Below, piece by piece: positions 9,039 to 20,000 of a stretch of 64,000 bases of DNA. A program made the position numbers and the translations under genes. The notes beneath the pieces are model-generated. The model worked only from the letters and a program-made list of their open reading frames with translations, had not been told where the DNA came from and searched no databases. The stretch spans positions 62,001 through 126,000 of the forward strand of contig JANWVC010000001.1 in NCBI GenBank assembly GCA_025057755.1. The letters are read 5' to 3'. The stretch's first letter is position 1. The number at the start of each line of letters is the position of its first letter. Origin of the DNA: Limisphaera sp. (GTDB lineage Bacteria > Verrucomicrobiota > Verrucomicrobiia > Limisphaerales > Limisphaeraceae).

Positions 9039-9554
9039 TCAATCGCCTTGCTCCTCTCGTTGTTCGAGCAGTTTCTCAATGTGACGATCCAACTCCAGCA
9101 ACGCACCGGCACAGTCGGCTGCTTCCACCCGGCCAACCATCTCAGCCGTCCATGCTTCTTCCTCCACCTGTTCCCGAATGAACCAGTGCAACATAACCTG
9201 GGCAGGATAATCACGAGCCGCTAGCGCGGCTTCATAAGCGGCGTGGATTCCACGGCTGTTGTTCTGCTCCAGGCGCCGGGCGTAACGCGCCACCTCTAAC
9301 AGCGACTCGGGCAGCGACTCGGGCGCAGGCAAAGCCTCTACCCGCGGTTCAACTCCCCGATCAATCAAATGTCGGCCAATCCGATCCGCGTGTTCTCGTT
9401 CTTCGCCCGCTTGTTTGCGAAAAAATCGGGCGAACCCGGGCAAGGTCCGGTGCGTGCACCACCATGCCAACGCCTCGTAATGATGCGCGGCCATGAGTTC
9501 ATGATTGAACTGACGGTTCAATTCTTTGCGAAGCGACTCCGACATGCCGTTCAT
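9039..9554 (-). CDS. Ferritin (non-haem, FtnA type)
   Basis: A 171-residue cytoplasmic iron-storage protein that oxidises Fe(II) and stores Fe(III) in a 24-subunit shell. All ferroxidase-centre ligands of the FtnA type line up: E19, E52, H55, E96, Q129 and E132. Conserved segments include 'NHELMAAHHYEALAWWC' and 'GFARFFRKQAGEEREHA'. ATG 9554 follows AAAGGAG with an eight-base spacer, one of the clearest ribosome-binding sites in the window; a longer frame to 9632 is therefore not used. A perfect 12-base palindrome lies 40 bases upstream and could be an operator for iron or oxidative-stress control. Confidence 0.93.
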   Translation of the reverse strand: MNGMSESLRKELNRQFNHELMAAHHYEALAWWCTHRTLPGFARFFRKQAGEEREHADRIGRHLIDRGVEPRVEALPAPESLPESLLEVARYARRLEQNNSRGIHAAYEAALAARDYPAQVMLHWFIREQVEEEAWTAEMVGRVEAADCAGALLELDRHIEKLLEQREEQGD

Positions 9555-9593
9555 ATTCTGGACTCCTTTCTTTCGAAGCTCTGCGATTGCCCT

Positions 9594-9605
9594 CGAACAT
9601 GTTCG
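9594..9605. promoter_or_regulatory. Palindrome CGAACATGTTCG upstream of ferritin
   Basis: A perfect 12-base inverted repeat 40 bases before the ferritin ATG, in the right place for a repressor site over or just after the promoter. It resembles a LexA half-site pair but the two-base spacing is wrong for known LexA boxes, and it is not a Fur-type 19-mer. The regulator is unknown. Confidence 0.3.
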
Positions 9606-10341
9606 GGCTACCTTGCCGTGGCAAGCTCCCATAGTCGGCAGCGTTCTGTTAACCGCTCCATATTCCCCCAGTTAGCGTCTTTGTCCCAATGATTGCATTC
9701 TCCTTCTTGGAAGAGTCTGACTCCCATTCAGCTGCAACCAGCTGCATTGCTCCGAATCCACGAAACTCAACTCCCCCCAACCCCTGCGCACACAACGCAA
9801 AGGGACCGTGAGGCTAACCACGCCCCGCTGAAATGTCTTTTGCCCCTTGGCCCTTGTGGGCCACCAACGGCGACGTAATTGCATCCCATGCGGCTGCCGA
9901 AACGATCTCTATGCCAGCGTGGGTCGCTTCCAATCCGCATTCACCGGTGGAATCTGAATCCCTGCCCACCTTTGCAAAGTTACCAAACCAGATCTAGCCG
10001 GGAAGCTGGCCTGCGCTGTGCCTTGCCCAAGACGATGAGGAGGAAGGCCCCTTCATGAGGGGCTCGAGCCTAGTGCCCACCAACATTTGAGAAGGAAATT
10101 GGCGTCACGCCCATCAACGTTCAAAGCGCAATACTGCATTGCCAGTTCACAAACTGGCGAAAGGGACCGGTCCATTCCCTCAGAAAACAACGCATCCAGC
10201 TTTGGAAGTAAGGGGCCAAACTGGGACAAGCCTCTCACCCTCCGGTGCGACCCTCGCGGAAAAGTTGATTGAATGAGGCTGCCCCCCCTGGTCCACGAAT
10301 TGGCTCGCCCGGTGCCAAAGCAGGCACCGCTCCGTGCGGCG
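9606..10341. other. Intergenic region between ferritin and DUF481 gene
   Basis: About 740 bases with no supported coding region. A GC-rich hairpin at 10047-10063 (GCCCCT/AGGGGC with a five-base loop), read on the minus strand, is followed by a pyrimidine-rich tract. It could end the DUF481 transcript, but it lies about 280 bases beyond the stop codon, so the assignment is weak. Confidence 0.4.
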
Positions 10342-11175
10342 TTAAAATCTATAGCGCAGACCTGCAATCAGTCGAAGATCATTCGCTTTGCGCCCCGGCG
10401 GCGGCGCATGATTGTAATTATCTTGAAACACCAGGCTGAGGCTCACGCTTTTGGTGACCGCGGCGTCAATTCCCAATTCGCCAATCACAAGAAACTGTTT
10501 GTCCCAGGCATCCACTTGGGGGATGTATTCCACCGTCTGCCAGATGCGGGTATTGGTATTTAGACGGTATTCGAATCGCTCTCCCGCACGGAACGCTGTA
10601 TATTGTTCGGAAGGGCGATCCGCGAGGTTCTCAAACACCCAGGCCGGACCAATCTCCGCCCGCAGCTCCAGATTGGTCCGCTGCAGGAAATACCAACCCA
10701 GCAAGGGACCGAGGCGTAGCCGGTAATCCACCCCTGCAATGGCATCATACTCCGCATCCGTTCGCAAGCCCAGGTAACCGCGATGATGAAACTTGCGATC
10801 GGCTTGGGCAAAGCCACGCAGATACTCTGCCGTCTTTTCCGTGTCCCGATCCACTGTTGATTCGCCATAGCCTGCAGCTGCTCCGGTGCCGAGCTCCCAT
10901 ACCGGTGTCTTACGCCGCGCATCCAGGGCCAGGTTGGCCAAGAAGGTCTCACTGTTCCCTCGCGTCAGGGTTAATCCCAAAAAGGCATTGCCGGTCCAAG
11001 GGTCAGGCGGCGCATTGGTCAGCGCATCGTTACTATTTGCGTCCCACGTGAGCAATATACCAGGCAACAGGATCGTGATGAAGAAGCCGCGGCTCGCCAG
11101 AAGAGGGGCGAGCCTCAGGTTTCCAATACCAAACTTTTTACCGACCACACTGTGTCGCTTTAGGAAGGTAACCAT
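10342..11175 (-). CDS. DUF481 (YdiY-like) outer-membrane protein
   Basis: From the ATG at 11175 the product is 277 residues with an N-terminal hydrophobic export segment (~27-45) followed by a DUF481 barrel. The barrel opens with 'GNAFLGLTLTRGNSETF', then alternates aromatic/hydrophobic strands such as 'HHRGYLGLRTDAEYD', 'LRLGPLLGWYFL' and 'LELRAEIGPAWVFE', and ends in 'LRLIAGLRYRF', a C-terminal Phe typical of outer-membrane barrels. Members are sometimes called salt-induced outer-membrane proteins; the actual function is not established. The open frame continues upstream to 11382, but that extra part is Arg-rich and unlike a signal peptide. GGAG lies 16 bases before the ATG, rather far. Confidence 0.85.
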   Translation of the reverse strand: MVTFLKRHSVVGKKFGIGNLRLAPLLASRGFFITILLPGILLTWDANSNDALTNAPPDPWTGNAFLGLTLTRGNSETFLANLALDARRKTPVWELGTGAAAGYGESTVDRDTEKTAEYLRGFAQADRKFHHRGYLGLRTDAEYDAIAGVDYRLRLGPLLGWYFLQRTNLELRAEIGPAWVFENLADRPSEQYTAFRAGERFEYRLNTNTRIWQTVEYIPQVDAWDKQFLVIGELGIDAAVTKSVSLSLVFQDNYNHAPPPGRKANDLRLIAGLRYRF

Positions 11176-12989
11176 TTTAGAATTCTTTGATCTCCGAGAC
11201 TCTGAAGCAAGTCTGATTTTGGCAGACGCTTTGCCAGGCCTTACGCCCGAGCGAGGTTGGGTCAGGACATTCGACAAGCCCGCCCACGGGTCAAACCACG
11301 TATTGGATTCATCAACGGAGATCCTGCGAACCCAGCGAATCGCACCTGACACTTGCATGGACTCCACGGCAACCTTGCGCATGGAAAACAGACTGCCATG
11401 AACCCGCGTCCTGGATTTTCTCTCCCCAGGTTGGGCGCCGGGGCGGCGATATCGCGCGCCAGGTTTGACATGGCTCCTTTACTCAAGATCGCCAAGCGTT
11501 TTGCACCAAGTCCTCCGTGGGCAGATCGTCTGCGCAAACATATTTCCAGGAAAACACGCTGGAACGTGGGTTCCATCGTCGCCGCAAACGCAATTAAGAA
11601 AGATTGCGATCCTTTCAAGGATCCACGTCGCGCACTCCGTACGTGCGCACAAATCGATAAGAGCATCAGCAGGTTACGCGAAACCGGTCCCAGAATCGAA
11701 AACAATTTCTTCCCCACCGGGCGCTCCCAACCATTCCCCACTCCACCGGGTTGGTCGAACACTCCAGCCGGCATGGAATCTTGGGACCAAACGGGAACCA
11801 GACCAAGACCGAGCCCGCCCTATTGGCAACCAGCACGTACTCCATTTGCTTATTAAGAATCACGATCGCGGCGCGTGAAGAATATGCCCGGGACGGGCCC
11901 GGGCGCGGTAAGCAGGCCCTTCTGCACCTCCAGGACAACTGTCTCGGGGCCCTCCTAAAGGTCGTCTTTTAATGTTTCCACTACGTTGGGGGGGAACGAT
12001 TCCGGTCGGAACCCCGGCTCAACTGGGCAGGCTCTGGTCATTCACCCCGGCCCTTGCCGTGCCTTCCAACCGGCAACAGACTGGGAAACCCGGCATAGCC
12101 GGTTTTCGCCCGAAGAAGGCGAAACCGCGCCAGGTTGGTGAACCCCTCTCGCGCTAACGGAGCAGCTGCCAAGACTCGAACCCATGGCAGATCCTGACTA
12201 GACGCAATCCGCGCCGAGACCGCAAGACTGCGGGTTTCTGCTCCCGCGTTGGCAACAGCCACAACCAACAACACGTGGTTACCAAGCGGCTCGTTCGACC
12301 GCCTCCGGACAAAGGTCATGCGAAGACGCAGGCGGAAACGATTATTTCAGAGAGGCAATCGCAGGCAACCCACTATGTCGCCGGCTGAACTGCTCACATG
12401 CAAGCAAACCCTCCCGGGGATCTCTTCATGGCTCGGGCAACGCAACAAAATACCATGGCTGAATTCTCACGACCTGCCACTGCTTGCGGACCTGCCACTG
12501 TGACGCTCAGAACAGCCCGCTCCCGAATCGGCGCAGATTGCGCTGAGGCCGGGAAAGGTCATCGCACAAAAAGGAGTCCGAGCACTCCCGAGAAAAATTG
12601 AAATCACCGCTTCACCGTGCCCTCGCCATTTAAATCCTTCACAGCTCACGAGCTATCCAAGCCCACGCCATGCGATGCAATGGCGGCAAGAACCAAGGCC
12701 CGCCGGCATGTCGCCGGCACGGCGAAGCTCCCAACTCAAAGCCAATGCTGTGTCGTTTCGATCACTTTCTCGACCACCGCTGCCGATTGCTGTGCTGAGC
12801 GCCTCACCGCCTGCTCCAAGCCCCGGGATGCTACCCGATCCGCCTCTTGAGTACGGGGTCAAAAGCCATGGATGGTCTCACTCGTAAAGCCGCCGGACAA
12901 ACTAACGACAACTGCAGAGACGCACCGTTGCCGGGCGCCGAGAGGTAAATCCCCTTGATTCGGCCTCAAACCCGCAGTAGTCAGCCTGC
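11176..12989. other. 1.8-kb gene-free region
   Basis: Open frames up to 170 residues occur on both strands, but none resembles a known family or has a convincing start. Two small inverted repeats are visible near 12090-12126 (CCGGC-ATA-GCCGG, then GGTTT-TCGCC against GGCGA-AACC), followed by a short T run, which could be a terminator or part of a structured RNA. No RNase P, tmRNA, 6S or SRP RNA signature was found by eye. It may be decayed coding sequence. Confidence 0.45.
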
Positions 12990-13772
12990 ATGACGCAAAA
13001 GCTGCGCAAGCAATCGCGCCCGGCCATTGAAGAACTGCTCGACGTTATGGCACGCCTGCGCGGACCCGGAGGTTGCCCTTGGGACCGCCAGCAAACCCAT
13101 CACAGTCTTCGCCTGTATGCCGTGGAAGAGGTTTATGAACTATTGGAGGCCATCGAATCCGAAGACGATGCAGCTCTCCTCGAGGAACTGGGCGATGTGC
13201 TTTTGCAAGTGGTGTTTCATGCCCAGGTGGCCCGTGAGCGAGGGGCCTTTGACTTCGACACCGTCGCTCGGCGTCTGACCGAAAAGCTTGTGCATCGCCA
13301 TCCGCACGTGTTTGGCCAAACGGTCGTCAAGGACGCTCAAGAGGTCCTAACCAGATGGGACGAACTGAAAAAGCAGGAGAAACGCGCCAAAACACAGATA
13401 GAAACCTCGGTCTTTGCTGGCATCCCGCGACATCTGCCAGCTTTGATGCGCGCCACAGAACTCATCAAAAAAGCCCAAAAGGCAGGTTTGCAATCAAAGG
13501 TCGCTTTGCAAAACCGCCCCTTAAACTCGCCTGCTACAAGCTGGACCCGTCGAAAACTGGCTCGAGAATTATGGCATCTCGTCGAAATAGCCCATGCTCA
13601 CGGTTGGTCGGCCGAGGCTTTGCTTCGGGACGAAGCACTTCGACGTGAACGGCTTTGGCGCCAAGCCGAAACACGTCGTGCCCGGGCCACGCGTCCTGCC
13701 ATGACGGGGATGCATTCCAATCAATTGAGCCGTACAGCTCAGTCCGTCGGGGACAACACGCCTCTCCAGTGA
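12990..13772 (+). CDS. mazG: Nucleoside triphosphate pyrophosphohydrolase MazG
   Basis: Hydrolyses NTPs and dNTPs to monophosphates and pyrophosphate; a housekeeping nucleotide-pool cleaner. The 260-residue protein opens with 'LRGPGGCPWDRQQTHHSL' and has the MazG Mg-binding set E46-E47-x-x-E50 and E66...D69, followed by 'HRHPHVFG'. The second half keeps the family linker 'RHLPALMRATELIKKAQKAG' but the second MazG-like domain is shortened and has lost its EExxE signature, leaving 'ELWHLVEIAHAHGWSAEALL'. A low-complexity tail follows. No Shine-Dalgarno site precedes the ATG. Catalysis should rest with the intact N-terminal domain. Confidence 0.92.
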   Translation: MTQKLRKQSRPAIEELLDVMARLRGPGGCPWDRQQTHHSLRLYAVEEVYELLEAIESEDDAALLEELGDVLLQVVFHAQVARERGAFDFDTVARRLTEKLVHRHPHVFGQTVVKDAQEVLTRWDELKKQEKRAKTQIETSVFAGIPRHLPALMRATELIKKAQKAGLQSKVALQNRPLNSPATSWTRRKLARELWHLVEIAHAHGWSAEALLRDEALRRERLWRQAETRRARATRPAMTGMHSNQLSRTAQSVGDNTPLQ

Positions 13773-14193
13773 CCTTTCCCGCAGGCCCCCAAAACACCGA
13801 ATGGGCCTTCGCTAGGATACAGCCAGTGGGTCCAGAGGTCAGAGGAGCAACCCGCCTTAATTCCACCGGATCAGCCTTCGGCAAACCTGCCGTGCAATCT
13901 GTGTTCTTTAGGCGCGAGGTCCCCATTCAGCAGGGCATGGGTGGCGAACCTATTTTCCACGGTGCATAGGCAGGCAGGTTCCATAGCCCAACTCGGCGCG
14001 CCGGCACGGTGAAGCCGCCAAGAAAACGTCACCTCTCGAATGCATGACCTCCGTTTTTCGGATCGAAAAAACGTCGAAGCCTTCCAACTGAGGAGATTGC
14101 GCGAAGACCATTGGCACGGAGACTCAACCCTCGGTCAGCTCCACCCCAGTTGGCCGACAAATGCATGGCGCACCTGCAGCCAGAACTTTATGT
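13773..14193. other. Intergenic region, convergent genes
   Basis: About 420 bases between the stops of mazG and the FecR-LamG gene. I see no gene and no convincing terminator with a T-tract. Confidence 0.45.
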
Positions 14194-15876
14194 TTACCTG
14201 CGAGCTTGCCGAGAGGCGTGCTCCAAAACATCGTAGCAGCCAGCTAGAGCCGCATGGTGTCCAATAACGTCCGCCGGCAAGGCCTGCGTATAGACAGCCA
14301 CTTCATCTAAATGCCCCGCCAGTCCTCGGACATCCTCCGGAGGCACCGGTTGGTGACGGAGGCGCCCCAAGAGAACACGACAGGGAGGTGCCATTCGTGG
14401 GCTATCGGCCTGAGCTGCCGCCGCCAACACGCCGTCAATCCACATCTCCAGCCGGCTCCCTTTCCTTTGAGCCACAATATGGTGCCAACGATATGGGAAG
14501 AAGACGCGCGTGGAAAAAAGGTTGATCCCCCCAGACGTAGCCGGAGGCAGTCGATGAACATACCGAAGCGTGCCCGGCTTATGCACCAAGTGCTCCGGAT
14601 CCCGGGCTGTCAATTCCACCAGCGCAAGGTGCTGATCCTCTGTGTTCAACAGGCCAATCAGCGCGCTGTTCCGGTACTGTTCTGAGGAAAATAGAAACTC
14701 CAACGCATAATCCCCACCCGGGTTTAACCAGGGCTCCTCACTCTCCAAATAGGCGCGGGCCTGCTTGGGTTCGAACCGAACCGCCCGATTCCCGTCTCCT
14801 ACAATCGGAAACTGAACCTGTCCGTGGACCCTCAACGCAGGTCGGTCAGGCAATTCATTTGGCACTTTGCCCTCCGCAACCGTCTCGAATCGCCAATAGG
14901 CCCATGGCGATCGGCTCAGCACGGCGCGGGGGTAGTCCGGAGCCAGCGCTAAGGGCCGCGGGTCAACTCGCGGGGGTTGAACAAACCGGCTCACCGGCAG
15001 TTGGCCTGGCTCAATCACCCCACGGGAAGCATCCACCCGTGCGGCAGTCTGTTCGGGCAGCACCTCGCTTCGTAAGGTGGTGCCATTCGGTGCCAACACG
15101 GACGCTTCCGCCGCCCCACGGAAAACCAACACTTCCACCGGGCCTTCACGCGAAACGTTGAAACCGAATTCGGTGCCCATGTCGCGGATCGCAGCCCCCG
15201 GGGAAGCAATCGTAAAATCCTTGATTTCCGACTGGGGAGGCACATGCACCGCCAGCCGACCCTCCTCACAGTACACGTAAGACAAGGACCGCAACTGGAC
15301 CGCCGCCGGGCCCTCCACGTGCAAGCGCACGCCGTTGAACAGAGCAAGCGAAATTCGGCCCGAACGAAGTCGCAACCAACCCGGCTCCAACATGTCGTCG
15401 ACGCGCAAGCGCAATTCCGAGGCACGATCCCAAACGACGTCCTGCGCTTGTACCACCACACCTAAAACTTCCCGAAGATGCAACGGCACGGCCGGGGGAG
15501 ATTTCTGCCAGAAGAACAACGCCAACCCGCCCGCGAGCACCAACCCTGTCACCACGGCGGGGGGAAGCCAACGGAGCAATCTCCGCCACGGTTCAACGGA
15601 TCGCACCAACCGCGCCATTACGCGGTCTTCTAAACGCAGCTCGGCTTCCGCCAGCGGCTCAACCGCACCGGCTTCCCGCAGTTCCTCCTCCAAGCGCAAC
15701 CAACGAGGCGAGGGTGCCTGCACGGTCTTTAGCATTCCCAGCATGTGGATCTGACGAGCGCATTCGCGCCGAAAGACGGCGTCCGTGCGCAGCCGTTCTT
15801 GAAGAGCCTGCAGCCGCGACTCCTCCAAAGGCCCCCCACTCCAAGCGATCAAAAAATCTTGCAAATCAACATCCAT
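14194..15876 (-). CDS. FecR-domain / LamG membrane protein, likely sigma-factor partner
   Basis: A 560-residue single-pass membrane protein. Residues 1-~100 are a helical cytoplasmic part opening with 'LQDFLIAWSGG', typical of anti-sigma-like proteins encoded beside planctomycete and verrucomicrobial ECF factors. One membrane helix spans ~106-123. The outside has a FecR-like beta domain (~140-310, with 'RLHVEGPAAVQLRS' and 'IASPGAAIRDMGTEFGFNV') and a C-terminal LamG/concanavalin-like sandwich (~340-545, ending 'LAGHLDEVAVYTQALP'). Its first codons overlap the last 11 bases of the sigma-factor gene, so the two are translationally coupled. By analogy with FecR it may sense something at the surface through LamG and control the sigma factor; this is inference. 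Confidence 0.88.
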   Translation of the reverse strand: MDVDLQDFLIAWSGGPLEESRLQALQERLRTDAVFRRECARQIHMLGMLKTVQAPSPRWLRLEEELREAGAVEPLAEAELRLEDRVMARLVRSVEPWRRLLRWLPPAVVTGLVLAGGLALFFWQKSPPAVPLHLREVLGVVVQAQDVVWDRASELRLRVDDMLEPGWLRLRSGRISLALFNGVRLHVEGPAAVQLRSLSYVYCEEGRLAVHVPPQSEIKDFTIASPGAAIRDMGTEFGFNVSREGPVEVLVFRGAAEASVLAPNGTTLRSEVLPEQTAARVDASRGVIEPGQLPVSRFVQPPRVDPRPLALAPDYPRAVLSRSPWAYWRFETVAEGKVPNELPDRPALRVHGQVQFPIVGDGNRAVRFEPKQARAYLESEEPWLNPGGDYALEFLFSSEQYRNSALIGLLNTEDQHLALVELTARDPEHLVHKPGTLRYVHRLPPATSGGINLFSTRVFFPYRWHHIVAQRKGSRLEMWIDGVLAAAAQADSPRMAPPCRVLLGRLRHQPVPPEDVRGLAGHLDEVAVYTQALPADVIGHHAALAGCYDVLEHASRQARR

Positions 15877-16432
15877 CGGCCAGCTCTTTCCTAATGCATT
15901 CCCTTAACAAACGATTGGCGCGATAATGTAAGTTGTAAATCGCACCCACCGTGGTCGAAAGGTGTTGGGCCAAAACGGCCGGTTTGGTCCCATCCAGACC
16001 AGCTCGCACGACACGCCTCAAGCGATCGGGCAGCCGGCTGATGCATCGCAAAAGGGCCTCAATCGCAGCCGCCCGATGCTCGGCCGCTTCGTGTTCCAGC
16101 TCTTCCTCCAACAGAGCGGCCACCTCCATGCGAAACCGTTCCATCGCGTTTTGCCGGCGCGCTGTAGTCCGAAAGTACATTTGAAGCTTCAGGCGCGCGA
16201 TGCCCCGCAGCCACCGGCCGAAATCCTGACCGCGCTCAAAACTGGACAAACTCCGAAACGCTGCAATAAACACTTCCTGCGCCAGGTCATCCACCACGTC
16301 CAGATCATAGACCTGGCTGCACAAATAACTGCGCAACGGCAGCTCATATTGCCGGATGATCCATCGAAAGGCATCCACATTGCCCGCCGTAATTTCATCC
16401 AATACCCGGTTTAGGTCGGGCATTTCGTTCAT
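15866..16432 (-). CDS. ECF-type RNA polymerase sigma factor
   Basis: A 188-residue sigma-70 family protein. Region 2 is clear ('FRWIIRQYELPLRSYL', then 'DDLAQEVFIAAFRSLSSFERG', and 'FGRWLRGIARLKLQMYFR'); region 4 follows with 'CISRLPDRLRRVVRAGLDG', 'AVLAQHLSTTVGAIYNLHYRANRLL'. This composition fits the ECF groups of Rhodopirellula/Verrucomicrobium type that pair with FecR-LamG proteins. I start at ATG 16432; ATG 16444 and a frame to 16567 are alternatives. The gene overlaps the start of the FecR-LamG gene and diverges from the large beta-strand-repeat gene, a plausible target. Confidence 0.9.
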   Translation of the reverse strand: MNEMPDLNRVLDEITAGNVDAFRWIIRQYELPLRSYLCSQVYDLDVVDDLAQEVFIAAFRSLSSFERGQDFGRWLRGIARLKLQMYFRTTARRQNAMERFRMEVAALLEEELEHEAAEHRAAAIEALLRCISRLPDRLRRVVRAGLDGTKPAVLAQHLSTTVGAIYNLHYRANRLLRECIRKELADGC

Positions 16433-17066
16433 AGTTCTCGCCATTACCAGTTTTGCCGCCGTAATGTTAATTTTCTCACCTCTGCACTCGGGACATGCCA
16501 GGCAATTCGTTCGTCCCCATTGCCAAGCCAAAGCCGCCTCTTCCCACCCAGCATGTGAGATTTGCAACAGACCGGCAAATGAAAGATTGCAGCAATGCGA
16601 AAGAACCTGCCCGGCTCCGGTTTTCCCGGCCCGGCATGAACTAACATTCCGGCCGACGTGTCCGGGCTATGGGAAAAAGGCCTTGGAGCCGGCAGGTTCC
16701 CGTCAACCAAGCCCTGGAGACGACCGCGTGAACCGAGCCGGAAAACCCTGCGGCACGGTTGGGAGCTACCCGTACAGGCTGCAATCAGCTTGTTGCCGGG
16801 TGGTCCAAGGATTGCACCGTCTCCACATGCCGCGTCCATGCAGCGCCAACTCCTTGACGATGCTGGATGCCATGCCCCGAGGAAGTGCAGCAAGTCCGAG
16901 TGAAAGGGCCAAGGACGCGTCTTGGCACCTTTGGCGCAAAACGCAAGCGACTAGGATCCAACGGCTTGTGCAAATGGCGGCCTTGTCGGCCGGCCTAGAT
17001 TTCTGTTTTTCCGTTCCAACCCAACCGTTGAACCAAGCACCTGAGTAAGCAACCCCCCGTTGAGCC
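16433..17066. other. Divergent control region of sigma/FecR and repeat-protein genes
   Basis: About 630 bases between the divergent sigma-factor and beta-strand-repeat genes. It must contain both promoters, but I cannot identify the elements by eye. No supported ORF. Confidence 0.45.
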
Positions 17067-20000
17067 ATGAAAGCCATGACCATGCTAAAACGAAGCGCAA
17101 AGATCGTTGGCATCCTATTGACCGGGACCGCGGCGATGGGTCAAACCAGCCTGTTTTGGACCGGTGCGGGCGACGGCGTGCGCCTGGATCTGAATAGCAA
17201 CTGGGATCCGGTCGCTGTGCCACAGCCCAATGACATCATGGTATGGGATGGCCGGACGAGCAGCAATCTGTTCCTGACATTCACCACCAGCGGTGTTCAG
17301 GGCGCCTTCGGGCAGTTGGGCCGTGATATTTACTTGACGTCTAACCAGGTCCATGGGGTGACCATTTATGGTGCGGTGGGTTTGCAATTTGCGCTTCGAA
17401 TCAACAACATCACTCTCGATGCCGGCGCCGGACCGTTCACGCTGGGCCTGCCGGGCACCAACACGCTGGATATAATCTGGGGCGGGCAAAACGGGCAAAC
17501 CCACACGCTGATAAACAATTCTGTGAGCCCGGCGACGATCAATCCGCAGGTGCGCATTCGTTTCGGGGGTGGCGGTGCGCATCCGATGATCTTTGACGGC
17601 ACCGGAGATTGGATCGTGAATCACACGCTTCGGGCCGACAACAACTCTCCAACAGTCATAACCAAACGCGGCAGCGGCAGACTGGTCTGGACCCGCGTGC
17701 AGGCCACAACCTTTGACAGCCCGATCCAAGGTCCGGTGACCATTGAAGCAGGCACGTTGGTTATGAAAAGCCACAATCTGCTAGACGGTTTGACTGGAGC
17801 GCAGACGATTGCGCTGAACGGGGGAGTGTTGGACTACGACGCGCCCACGGGAACAGGGAATTTCCCCTATGCCATCAACGGCGCTGGCCAGTTAAAGGTC
17901 ACAAGCGGCACGCTATTGCTCTCAGGTGCGAGCACATTCAGTGGAAATATCCGCCTGGCAGGAGGAACCTTGGTGGCAAACGGACCGGAGAATGTTGGAA
18001 CCTCCGGTCCATTGGGTCAGGGCGGGTTTATCCTATTTGAAGGGGGCACATTGCGATGGAGTGCCGCCAACACGTTCGATTATTCGCCGCGGTTCGGTAC
18101 GGGACCAGGTCAAGCTTACAGTCTGGACAGTGGTGGACAGGAAGTGACGTTGAGCGGCTCTCTTAGCAGCCCGGGTGGGTCGCTGACCAAATTGGGCGCG
18201 GGCACCGTCATTTTGGCCGGAATCTGCAGCTACGACGGCCCAACTGTAATTCAAGCCGGCCGCCTTGTGTTCCAGGGAGGTAAAACTGGCACAGGTACGA
18301 TCACAGTCGCAGACGGCGCCGCTTTAAGAATCCGCGCCTCTGCGACGCCTGTAACTCCGGCCACGTTGACCTTGGGAACCGCGAGTGGCTGTACGCTTGA
18401 ATTTGACAACATTACCAGCACCACGACAGCCCCGTTGGTGGCTGACAACCTCGTGTCCGCCGGGCCCGTGACCATTTACGTCGTTGGCGGCAGCTTTGGG
18501 ATCAACCAAAGCTACCCGCTCCTGCGATGGACCACCGGCAATGCGCCAAATGTGACCTTAGGGCTGGTTCAAGGTGCTGTGGCAACTTTATCCATCCAAG
18601 GAAACACTTTGTACCTGAACGTCAGCGACCTGGCCTACATGTGGACGGGTGCCAACAACAACTCTTGGGACCTGACCACGCCCAACAATTGGACGTATGC
18701 CGGCGCGCCTGCTCTTTTCGCCAATGGAGGTTGGGCGTTGTTTAGTGACGCCGCCCCGGGAACAGGGCAAGTTGTAGTGAACGCACCGGTGCAACCCTTC
18801 CACGTGCTGGTGAACAATATCTCGAAGGCTTACACCATCACCTCCAGCGGTCCCAACAACATTGGCGGGACCGGCGGCCTGACCAAGAGCGGCTCAGGCT
18901 CCCTGACCTTGGCCGGGGGGGCCAACACGTACACCGGTCCAACCACTATCGCCGGAGGCACTCTAAATGTGGCTTCGTTGGCCAACGGCGGCAATCCCAG
19001 CGACCTGGGTGCTGCCAGCTCGGATGCCGCCAACTTGGTGCTCAACGGCGGCACGCTGGGTTACACGGGGCCTGGAGCCTCTTCTGACCGACTCTTTACA
19101 TTGGGCACCAGCGGCGGAACCATCGACGCATCCGGCTCTGGCGCATTGCGACTGGTCAATAACGGGTCCATCGGCTTAAGCGGCGCAGGCCAGCGGGTAC
19201 TCACATTGGCAGGGAGTAACGACGCCGAGAACACCTTAGCCGGCGCACTCACCGACGGAGGCGGCCCGACGGCCCTGGCCAAGATTGGCGCAGGCCGTTG
19301 GATATTGACCGGTGAAAATACTTACTCAGGCGGAACCACCATCCAGGGTATTCTGCAGGTCGGCAACGGCGGTTTAAGCGGCCGGTTGGGCACCGGACCC
19401 GTGCTCAATAGTGGTGTGCTCCTCGTACGACGGTCGGGAACGCTTCATGTGCCCGGCCTGATCAGTGGCACCGGCTCTTTACTGCATGAGGGACCGGGCA
19501 CGTTGATTTTGGAGGCGGATAATACTTATACGGGAGGAACCACCAACCAGGCCACTCTCCAGGTCGGCAACGGTGGACCCACGGGCAAATTGGCCTCCAC
19601 TTCGCCAATTGAAAACAACGGAACCCTCATTTATGACAGCACCGGTCAATGGTCGCTGGTGGGCAACGGTATCCTCACCGGCACCGGCAATCTGATTGTG
19701 CGGCGCGGCTGGTTGATGGCCATTGGTGCCAATAGCTATACCGGATGGACGTTGATCGAACCGGGTGCAATCTTCCAACCCTGCCGAGGCAACGCCGGCC
19801 AGTTGCAAAGTTCGGTGATTACAAACCACGGCATGTTGCGACTGGTTCGACAAGACGGCATTTGGCCGGCCTCGCCCAGTTTTGTTTATAGCGGAAACAT
19901 CGTCGGCACGGGCGGAGTCTTCAAAGACGTTAACAACTTTAACGACGGAGCCGTTCAGTTCCTGGGCACGAACACTTACACCGGCGGCACACTCATCGGC

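Noticed and set aside
9594..9605. Palindrome as a LexA box
   Set aside because: The half-site spacing (two bases) differs from both the Gram-positive and the reported verrucomicrobial TGTTC-N4-GAACA type sites.
12170..12195. GGTTCGAGTC on the minus strand, like a tRNA T-loop
   Set aside because: The adjacent bases do not form a T-stem and no acceptor or anticodon arm is present.
12038..12319. 93-residue minus-strand frame
   Set aside because: Hydrophobic middle looks like a beta strand pair but there is no family match, no start signal and no neighbour context.
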